Part shown: positions 7,209 to 12,123 of the stretch, one piece after another | Layout: every line of letters begins with the position of its first letter | How positions within the stretch are numbered: the stretch's first letter is position 1 | Source of the DNA: Anaerolineae bacterium | Lineage (GTDB): Bacteria > Chloroflexota > Anaerolineae > JAAYZQ01 | Direction: 5' to 3' | Assembly: GCA_016926595.1 (NCBI GenBank) | Contig: JAFGOG010000335.1 | Span: forward strand, 1 to 12,123 | DNA length: 12,123 nucleotides | Notes under the pieces: model-generated | Told to the model about the DNA's origin: nothing | What the model saw: the letters and a program-made list of their open reading frames with translations, nothing else | The model's database searches: none | Made by a program: the position numbers and the translations under genes

Positions 7209-9390
7209 AAGTTACCTTTCCCTCTTTCGCGCGCATGCCGGCCAACAAGTCCACTTCTGACAGCATAGACAGCATACGGGTGGCCAGTTGATTGAGCAAG
7301 GGCAGCGGATAGATCCCGTTAAGCAGTACCTTCACCTGGGCTAGTTTGGTTTGGATCTGAGTATCGACACGCCAGGCCGACCGCAGCCGCCACACAGCCA
7401 GGCGAATCATGTGACCAAACAACAGGCAGCGCGCGTCCCCCAGAGTCGGCGTCAATCCTGCTGTTCTTAGGTTCTCCAGGTCGGCCCGGAGCATCCGTCC
7501 CAGATTCTCAGGTGCTGTGTCAAACCAGCTAGCCTGGATCGTACCGGTGGTGCGACACACAAAGACGGTATCCACGACCGATGACTGTGTGCCGTTGATG
7601 TGGATCGAGGCACTCATTTCCGACGGGCAAGGCAGTGTCGCAGTACAGACCAGGCCAGCATCGAGCAGGGTGACGGCAATCGGCAGATAAGCTTCGAGTT
7701 CATTGTGATGATAAGTGAATGCAAACGGACCACCCGGCTTGAGCGCCTGCGTAAACGTCACCAGGATTTGGCCAAGCTTCCTTGTAAAATGCTCGACGTC
7801 ACGTCCCTCAGTCTCATTAACAGTCAGCTCCGCCTCAGCGCGCGTCGATAGACGGCGAAATGCCGGGACGCTATCGGCCAGATGCTTTCTTAGCCAAACG
7901 TAGCAGAAATCGATCAGCTCGGCATACTGCACATTGGCAAAGTAGGGTGGATCGGTCAAAACAGCATCGAGCGATGCCGGGGGCAATGCCAGCGTATCTG
8001 CCGAGGTGGCCTGAAGATAGGCCGCTCTTGGCATCTCAGATGGAAACTGGGATACCAGGTGAGCGCCGATCCGCTCTCCTGTTAGAGAGACGGTCCTTTT
8101 CGATGGACCTGGATAGGTCTCAAAGGGCTGTTCACAGTAGGCTTTCGCCCGGTCGTACTTTTCCACAAAATGGAGAAAGCCGCCGCTGCCTATTCCAGGG
8201 ATGCCGAGGAGGGAATTCTCACATTGAATCAGGCTGACAGGAAAACCATGTACCGAAAAAATGTCGACAATTTTGAGCGCATAGCTGTCATAACGACATA
8301 GCATATTCTGATAACGCAGCGTATCGGAAAAGACGGTTAGCAGGGCATGGCGCACAGCTATATCCTGGATAGCGGTGATGGCCGTGACCAGAACCTTGAG
8401 CCCCAGCAGTTGACGGGAATTGAAAAGCTCCCGATAGGTATGATAACCCCAACGATGCAGACGGTCTGTCTCGTCGCCCGGTGGTATGCAGTCTTCTGGG
8501 ATACAATCTTGAGCAGATACCCTGAGGCAGTTTTCTGCTTCGGCAAAGCGTGACAGGTCGCCAGCATCGGGTGCCTTGAAAAAACGGCCGCGGTGAGCGG
8601 GTCCGCAGATGGGACAGTGATATTCCAAGGCAAAGAGCTTGTGTGTCGGGGGTCCATACTGGGGAGATGGGTAGGTGTTCGGATGACCACAGCGAGGGCA
8701 GACACAACGGTTACGCCGAGCTGGGCCATCAACACCAAGGTGAGCATGGCAGGCAACGCAGCGCATGGCGCCTGGGGCTCGATCTAGCTTCTCGACTTCA
8801 TTCAAAGCACCGCAGGCCGGACAGAGCAGTACATAGTTGGGATGCCGTTGATTCTTGGCCACCACGTAGGTGGGGAAGAGATCCACCGACTGGCGGCACT
8901 TGGCACATGACTGCTGCTTGACCCACAAGAAATACTTGACTAATGCACGGGGATTGCCACACTGCGTACAGGTGGTCTGATAGAATGCCTCAATTTGCGC
9001 TTCTACATCAGCGACGACTTGCCTGGCAGCGGTGCGAAAAGCCTGTCGATCCAATTCGGCCAGTTCCTGGCGCACAATCCAATATGCCATAGGGTTGATG
9101 TCTACCCCGACTATGGTACACCCCAGGCGGTTGGCTTCCAACAACGGTGTACCCCCACCCATAAAGGGATCGCCGACAACAAGGGGACCGAGATCGTGGC
9201 TGGTAAAGAACTGGTCGATCAGGGGTTGTCCGTCAACAAATTCAGCCAGCAGCAGAGCGCGAAATAGCGTTCCCGGCCGACGGGCAAACCACTTGTGCAC
9301 GCCGATGACCGGACGGTAATTCTGTTGGATCTGCTTTTCCCGTTGGGCCAGTCGGGCCACAAACGGCACGTCAAAGTCTCGTTCAATCAT
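7180..9390 (-). CDS. DNA methyltransferase with three zinc ribbons (COG1743/DUF1156-like)
   Basis: 736-residue DNA amino-methyltransferase (N6-adenine or N4-cytosine), predicted protector of the partner nuclease. The N-terminus has HKWFARRPG (32-40), as in DUF1156-type methylases. S-adenosylmethionine motif I is DPFMGGGTPLLEANRLG (74-90) with GVDINP (95-100). The catalytic DPPY is at 480-483, followed by FANVQYAELIDFCYVWLR. Between these lie three CxxC-CxxC zinc ribbons: C141/C144 with C162/C165, C190/C193 with C211/C214, and C231/C234 with C259/C262, all six pairs intact. GRFFKAPD (268-275) is a recurring motif after the third ribbon. The C-terminal 130 residues are helical and may bind DNA. 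ATG at 9390 follows ATAAGG (8 nt). Expressed from a promoter only about 10 nt upstream. No controller (C) gene lies beside it. Confidence 0.88.
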   Translation of the reverse strand: MIERDFDVPFVARLAQREKQIQQNYRPVIGVHKWFARRPGTLFRALLLAEFVDGQPLIDQFFTSHDLGPLVVGDPFMGGGTPLLEANRLGCTIVGVDINPMAYWIVRQELAELDRQAFRTAARQVVADVEAQIEAFYQTTCTQCGNPRALVKYFLWVKQQSCAKCRQSVDLFPTYVVAKNQRHPNYVLLCPACGALNEVEKLDRAPGAMRCVACHAHLGVDGPARRNRCVCPRCGHPNTYPSPQYGPPTHKLFALEYHCPICGPAHRGRFFKAPDAGDLSRFAEAENCLRVSAQDCIPEDCIPPGDETDRLHRWGYHTYRELFNSRQLLGLKVLVTAITAIQDIAVRHALLTVFSDTLRYQNMLCRYDSYALKIVDIFSVHGFPVSLIQCENSLLGIPGIGSGGFLHFVEKYDRAKAYCEQPFETYPGPSKRTVSLTGERIGAHLVSQFPSEMPRAAYLQATSADTLALPPASLDAVLTDPPYFANVQYAELIDFCYVWLRKHLADSVPAFRRLSTRAEAELTVNETEGRDVEHFTRKLGQILVTFTQALKPGGPFAFTYHHNELEAYLPIAVTLLDAGLVCTATLPCPSEMSASIHINGTQSSVVDTVFVCRTTGTIQASWFDTAPENLGRMLRADLENLRTAGLTPTLGDARCLLFGHMIRLAVWRLRSAWRVDTQIQTKLAQVKVLLNGIYPLPLLNQLATRMLSMLSEVDLLAGMRAKEGKVTYDATDQVSF

Positions 9391-9406
9391 CTGCTAGCCT
9401 TATCCC

Positions 9407-9435
9407 ATTGTAGCACACTTGACGCAGAGGCACAA
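9407..9435 (-). promoter_or_regulatory. Promoter of the methyltransferase gene
   Basis: Read on the - strand, an extended -10 TGCTACAAT (TACAAT complementary to 9407-9412) lies 17 nt from a weak -35 TTGTGC (complementary to 9430-9435). Transcription would begin near 9400, only about 10 nt before the ATG, so the ATAAGG ribosome-binding site would be partly lost from the mRNA. Confidence 0.5.
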
Positions 9436-9443
9436 AGCGCCTC
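9427..9443. promoter_or_regulatory. Dyad over the -35 box, possible operator
   Basis: GAGGC (9427-9431) and GCCTC (9439-9443) form a 5-bp dyad with 7-nt spacing, plus one inner C-G pair. It overlaps the -35 box of the methyltransferase promoter, a place where a repressor would act. Short, so it could be chance. Confidence 0.3.
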
Positions 9444-9462
9444 GCCAGTTGCGTCCGGCGAT

Positions 9463-9491
9463 TTGCCATCTGCTCGCCCCTTGGGTACAAT
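9463..9491 (+). promoter_or_regulatory. Promoter of the DUF4446-bactofilin pair
   Basis: TTGCCA (9463-9468) and TACAAT (9486-9491) are separated by exactly 17 nt, one mismatch each from consensus. The -35 box is identical to the one at 60-65. Transcription would begin near 9498, giving a leader of about 77 nt that contains the hairpin at 9512-9542. Confidence 0.65.
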
Positions 9492-9511
9492 ACGGCGGCT
9501 GGTGGATGGAG

Positions 9512-9542
9512 GGTTGGAGATCGGCCACGCCAATCTCCAACC
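9512..9542 (+). promoter_or_regulatory. Leader hairpin upstream of DUF4446
   Basis: GGTTGGAGAT (9512-9521) pairs perfectly with ATCTCCAACC (9533-9542). Inside, after one C-A mismatch, GGC (9523-9525) pairs with GCC (9529-9531) around a 3-nt loop. There is no following T-tract, and the stem ends 20 nt before the GAGG ribosome-binding site. It could be an operator dyad, an mRNA-stability stem or a binding site for a regulator. Confidence 0.55.
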
Positions 9543-9574
9543 TGCAGCGTTTAGATACAGACGAGGCGTGAGCT

Positions 9575-10051
9575 ATGGAAGCGATGGCGGGGGCCGCTTT
9601 GGCGGTGGCAGTGCTGGCGCTGGCTGGGGTGATCCTGCTGCTGGTGCGACAGGAACGGCTGCTGGGACAGTATCGATATTTCATGACCGGCGCGACGGGC
9701 GCCAACCTGGAGGCAGTTCTGAGGGATCACGTCGCCCAGGAAGGGCAGACGGCCGACCAGGTGCGCGTTGTGGACAAGCTGGCCCGCCGCCTGGAAGGCG
9801 AGGGAGTGTTCCACCTGCAGCGCCTGGCGATCGTCCGTTTCAATCCATTCCGCGACACTGGCGGCGACCAGAGCTTTGCCATCGCCCTGGCGGACGGACA
9901 GGGAAACGGCGTAATCCTGTCCAGCCTGCATGCCCGCGACATGACCCGCGTCTACGCCAAGCCGCTGGAAAAGTGGCAGTCGGCCTACACCCTGACCGAT
10001 GAGGAGAAACAGGCGATCGGCCTGGCAAGGGCGCAAAAAGGCAGCTTGTGA
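9575..10051 (+). CDS. DUF4446 membrane-anchored protein
   Basis: 158-residue protein with one N-terminal membrane helix (residues 5-24, rich in Ala/Leu/Val) followed by a charged, helical segment (25-78) and the conserved DUF4446 core. The core reads IVRFNPFRDTGGDQSFAIAL (86-105), then GNGVILSSLHARD and VYAKPLEKW, ending with the usual EEKQAI helix. The family has no known activity; it is common in Firmicutes and Chloroflexi. The short basic segment after the helix (RQER) suggests the soluble part is cytoplasmic. ATG at 9575 with GAGG (9563-9566) 8 nt upstream. Sixty base pairs separate it from the bactofilin gene and no terminator intervenes, so the two are probably one operon; the partner suggests a role at the cytoplasmic membrane in shape or envelope organisation. 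Confidence 0.85.
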   Translation: MEAMAGAALAVAVLALAGVILLLVRQERLLGQYRYFMTGATGANLEAVLRDHVAQEGQTADQVRVVDKLARRLEGEGVFHLQRLAIVRFNPFRDTGGDQSFAIALADGQGNGVILSSLHARDMTRVYAKPLEKWQSAYTLTDEEKQAIGLARAQKGSL

Positions 10052-10111
10052 CGAATCGGCAGGCCGACAAATCTATGGTTTCAGTGATCTAGCGATCAGG
10101 AGGAACACGAC

Positions 10112-10510
10112 ATGTTTGGAAGGGAAAAGCAGCCGGTCATCCTGGACCGGATCGAAGTGACAGTCGGACCTACGGCCAACATCACAGGCGATCTGGTGTG
10201 CGACGGCATCGTCAAGATCGACGGCGTCTATCAAGGCAGCATCAAGACGGCCAGCAACGTCATCATCAGCGACAAAGGCCGGGTTGACGCGCACATCGAA
10301 GCCCAGAATGTGTCGGTGTCGGGCCAGGCCAAGGGCTCGATCGTGGCCAAGGGACGGCTGGAGATCCTGTCCACAGGCCGGGTGTGGGCCGACGTGACCG
10401 TCACCAGTTTTCTGCTGGACGACGGCGGCAAGCTGCACGGCGCCTTGAAAATGTTTGGCACCGGCCCCGAACCAGAATCGTTCAAAGTACCGGTGCCAGC
10501 CACCGATTGA
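10112..10510 (+). CDS. Bactofilin
   Basis: 132-residue bactofilin (DUF583), a cytoskeletal protein that polymerises without nucleotide into beta-helical filaments and localises partners at the membrane in cell-shape, division or stalk processes. The bactofilin core occupies about 14-113. Repeating beta-helix turns are visible: TANITGDLVCDGIVKIDGVY, GSIKTASNVIISDKGRVDAHI, AQNVSVSGQAKGSIVAKGRLEI and STGRVWADVTVTSFLLDDGGKLHG. Both flanks are short; the N-terminal MFGREKQP may be a membrane-touching segment as in other bactofilins, and the C-terminus is proline-rich and unstructured. ATG follows AGGAGG (10098-10103) by 8 nt, the best ribosome-binding site in the window, in keeping with a structural protein made in quantity. 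Second gene after DUF4446; converges with arcC. Confidence 0.93.
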   Translation: MFGREKQPVILDRIEVTVGPTANITGDLVCDGIVKIDGVYQGSIKTASNVIISDKGRVDAHIEAQNVSVSGQAKGSIVAKGRLEILSTGRVWADVTVTSFLLDDGGKLHGALKMFGTGPEPESFKVPVPATD

Positions 10511-10511
10511 T

Positions 10512-10548
10512 TTTTGGATTTATCGCGGCCAGTGGTCCCAATCCAAGA
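10512..10548. terminator. Weak inverted repeat between convergent genes
   Basis: TTGGATT (10514-10520) is complementary to AATCCAA (10540-10546), extended by one wobble and one A-T pair, with a 19-nt loop. It fills the 38-bp gap between bactofilin and carbamate kinase. A T-run (10511-10515) lies on the wrong side for a + strand terminator. It may be a weak bidirectional terminator or another relic of the ATCCAAR heptads. Confidence 0.3.
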
Positions 10549-11490
10549 TCAGGGGACGATGCGCGTGCCGGTCTCGCCGGCCAGCGCTCGCTCGATATTC
10601 TCAGGATTGGTAATGATCGCCTCCTTGCCGCCCTGCTCCAGGAACCAGAGGATGGCCTGGATCTTGGGTTTCATGCTGCCCGGCGCAAAGTGGCCTGCCT
10701 CCATGTAACGCCTGGCCTCGGCGGCGGTCATCTGGTCGATCCATTGTTGATCCGGTTTGCCATAGTTCAGCGCCACCTTCTCCACCGCGGTCGAGATCAG
10801 GAACAGATCGGCCCCGATACTGGTCGCCAGTAGGCTGGAAGCATAGTCCTTGTCGATGACGGCCGCCACCCCCTGTAGCTTGCCATCCTCTGTTTCTATC
10901 ACCGGGATGCCGCCGCCGCCCACCGTAATCACCACCATGCCCCGGTCGATCAGCTCCTTGACGCTGTCGCGCTCGACGACCCGCACCGGCAGGGGTGAGG
11001 CCACTACCCGCCGCCAGCCCCGCCCGGCATCTTCGACCACGTCCCAACCCTCGGCTTCGCGCCGGTTCAGCGCCTCGGCCTGGTCCATGAACGAGCCGAT
11101 CGGCTTGCTGGGGTTCTGGAACGCCGGATCGTTCCGGTCGACCAGCACCTGGGTCACCACGGTGACCGCCTGCTTGTCCAGCCCGCGCTCCCGAAACTCG
11201 TTGTACAGGTTCTGCTGTAACATATAGCCGATGGCCCCCTGGGTGTCGGCCCCACAAAAGTCGAGCGGCACTTCGTGCAGCTCGTGGCGGGACAGCTCCG
11301 AGCGGCGCAGGATGAACCCGACCTGTGGCCCATTGCCGTGACCGATGGCCACATCCCAGCCCTGCTCGATCATGCCGACGATATGGATGCACGTCTCGTG
11401 CGCTGCCTGATACTGATCCGGCACCGACTGGCGGCTCTTGCTCTTGATCAGCGAATTCCCGCCGATGGCGACGACCGCTGTTTTCTTCAT
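10549..11490 (-). CDS. arcC: Carbamate kinase
   Basis: 313-residue cytoplasmic enzyme that converts carbamoyl phosphate and ADP to ATP, CO2 and ammonia, the ATP-yielding last step of arginine-deiminase or similar fermentative routes. Hallmarks of the amino-acid-kinase fold are all seen: AIGGNSL (8-14), GHGNGPQVG (50-58), VVASPLPVRVVE (162-173), VGGGGIPV (190-197), GVAAVIDKDYASSLLA (207-222) and the terminal HFAPGSMKPKI (267-277). Length equals the family norm. ATG at 11490 is 6 nt after GAGGAGAGG. No arginine deiminase or ornithine carbamoyltransferase gene is in this window, so the source of carbamoyl phosphate here is unknown. It has its own promoter and converges on bactofilin. Confidence 0.95.
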   Translation of the reverse strand: MKKTAVVAIGGNSLIKSKSRQSVPDQYQAAHETCIHIVGMIEQGWDVAIGHGNGPQVGFILRRSELSRHELHEVPLDFCGADTQGAIGYMLQQNLYNEFRERGLDKQAVTVVTQVLVDRNDPAFQNPSKPIGSFMDQAEALNRREAEGWDVVEDAGRGWRRVVASPLPVRVVERDSVKELIDRGMVVITVGGGGIPVIETEDGKLQGVAAVIDKDYASSLLATSIGADLFLISTAVEKVALNYGKPDQQWIDQMTAAEARRYMEAGHFAPGSMKPKIQAILWFLEQGGKEAIITNPENIERALAGETGTRIVP

Positions 11491-11535
11491 AGTGAACCTC
11501 TCCTCTTTGTCTGCTGCTGTAGAAAACGGGTTTCA

Positions 11536-11564
11536 ATTGTACTCGAAGCTGTCACAAAGAGCAA
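11536..11564 (-). promoter_or_regulatory. Promoter of arcC
   Basis: On the - strand TTGCTC (complementary to 11559-11564) and TACAAT (complementary to 11536-11541) are separated by 17 nt. The -10 box has five of six consensus bases and the -35 box three. Predicted leader is about 40 nt and includes the ribosome-binding site. Confidence 0.5.
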
Positions 11565-11630
11565 AACTGGAGGGAGAGAACAACACAGACGGCATTCCAT
11601 CTCTCCGATCTTCCCTTCTGTCTGCAACCG

Positions 11631-11639
11631 TGCTATACT
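11631..11639 (+). promoter_or_regulatory. Extended -10 promoter of the GAF gene
   Basis: TGCTATACT is an extended -10 element (TG, one base, then TATACT with five of six consensus bases). The -35 region upstream (about 11611) is poor, which is usual for extended -10 promoters. Transcription would start near 11646, about 32 nt before the TTG start. Confidence 0.45.
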
Positions 11640-11677
11640 GAACAGGAGTTGATAGCTGGCTGAATGGAGGAAAAGTC

Positions 11678-12123
11678 TTGCCCAAGGGAACACGGAGCGC
11701 CGAGCTGGCAGCCCTGACGACCATCGCCGCCCAGGTGAACTGCACTCAGAACCTGGACGAGATCTTGCAAGGCGCCCTACAGACCACAGTAGAGGTGGCA
11801 GGCGTCGACGCCGCCGAGGTGTTTATTATCGACCAGGAGTCGGGCGATCTGATCCTGTCGGTGGCGCATGGTCTGTCGGATCAATTCGTCTCCGACGAGG
11901 CCATCCTCGGCCCTGGCGAGTGCCTGTGCGGCCTGGCCGCCAGATCGCGGCAGGCGGTGATCGCCGTCAACCTGATCGACCACCCGGCCCGTACCCGCCC
12001 GGCCTGTTTGCGCGAAGGGTTTCAATCGCTGGCTTGCCTGCCGCTGCGGGCACGCGGCGAGGTGCTGGGCCTGTTGAACGTGCAGAGCCGGGCGAATCGT
12101 GAATTCAGCGCAGAGGATCAGGA
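11678..12123 (+). CDS. GAF-domain sensor protein, 3' end outside window
   Basis: At least 148 residues, open to the window end. It begins at TTG 11678, 7 nt after GGAGG (11666-11670). Residues 10-148 form one GAF domain: N-terminal helix with NLDEILQGALQTTVEVAGVDAAEVFIID (25-52), strand DLILSVAHGL, and the closing SLACLPLRARGEVLGLLNVQS (117-137), a very typical GAF ending. Four cysteines stand at C82 and C84 (GECLCG), C110 and C120, positions where GAF redox sensors can hold a cofactor. In Chloroflexota such N-terminal GAF domains usually precede a histidine kinase or another signalling output, but the output lies beyond the window. Divergent from arcC across 187 bp that contain both promoters; joint control is possible but unproven. 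Confidence 0.82.
   Translation, partial: MPKGTRSAELAALTTIAAQVNCTQNLDEILQGALQTTVEVAGVDAAEVFIIDQESGDLILSVAHGLSDQFVSDEAILGPGECLCGLAARSRQAVIAVNLIDHPARTRPACLREGFQSLACLPLRARGEVLGLLNVQSRANREFSAEDQ

Larger units (their letters stand above)
6165..9412 (-). other. Restriction-modification module of lower GC
   Basis: Two overlapping genes, methyltransferase then nuclease, sit behind one promoter between rdgB and the divergent DUF4446 gene. Hand counts of single 60-base rows give 52% GC at 6661 and 42% at 8221, against 65% at 5101 and 68% at 11041. This and the defence function suggest horizontal acquisition. No integrase, transposase or clear flanking direct repeat was seen. Confidence 0.65.

Noticed and set aside
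8288..8756. Overlapping - strand frames of 132 and 139 codons
   Set aside because: They lie inside the methyltransferase in other frames; the real frame keeps three zinc ribbons and is continuous through them.
6165..9390. Part of a BREX or DISARM system
   Set aside because: DUF1156-type methylases occur near defence islands, but no helicase, PglZ-like, phospholipase-D or other partner gene is present; both flanks are housekeeping genes.

Overview
The window is about 12 kb of GC-rich bacterial chromosome. Gene content suggests Chloroflexota (Anaerolineae/Caldilineae-like), but this is an inference from gene families, not a phylogenetic result. Pointers are an R3H-tailed SpoIIIAA-like ATPase behind a degenerate GNAT-type protein, a DUF4446-bactofilin pair, GT39-type membrane glycosyltransferases, frequent TTG starts, and intergenic heptanucleotide repeats. 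No rRNA, tRNA, CRISPR array or insertion sequence was seen.

Bases 1-5577 (+ strand). A terminator for an upstream gene (1-44) is followed by a good sigma70-type promoter (60-88). A co-directional run follows: acetyltransferase-like protein (108-1133), SpoIIIAA-like ATPase with R3H domain (1203-2747), SCP2 sterol-binding-like protein (2774-3181), alpha/beta hydrolase (3265-4056) and GT39-type membrane glycosyltransferase (4102-5577). The last gene appears to start at a non-canonical ATC placed behind a strong Shine-Dalgarno. A large hairpin lies in the gap before the hydrolase.

Bases 5513-9390 (- strand). rdgB (XTP/dITP pyrophosphatase) overlaps the glycosyltransferase tail to tail by 65 bp, and three heptanucleotide repeats sit inside the overlap. 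Upstream of rdgB is a two-gene restriction-modification module: a large methyltransferase with three zinc ribbons (7180-9390), then a PD-(D/E)XK nuclease (6165-7208) that overlaps it by 29 bp. The module is visibly less GC-rich than its flanks and looks acquired. Its promoter carries a dyad over the -35 box and predicts a very short mRNA leader.

Bases 9391-10510 (+ strand). A divergent promoter region also serves a membrane-anchored DUF4446 protein and a bactofilin. Their transcript begins with a strong hairpin (9512-9542). This pair probably serves cell shape or envelope organisation.

Bases 10549-12123. Carbamate kinase (- strand) converges on the bactofilin gene. A divergent promoter pair separates it from a GAF-domain protein that starts with TTG at 11678 and runs off the window end. 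Its GAF domain carries a C-x-C-G plus two further cysteines, which suggests a redox or metal sensor.

The best candidates for something new are the zinc-ribbon methyltransferase/unclassified nuclease pair with its promoter architecture, the ATC start, the leader hairpin before DUF4446-bactofilin, and the heptad repeats that supply C-terminal tails of proteins.
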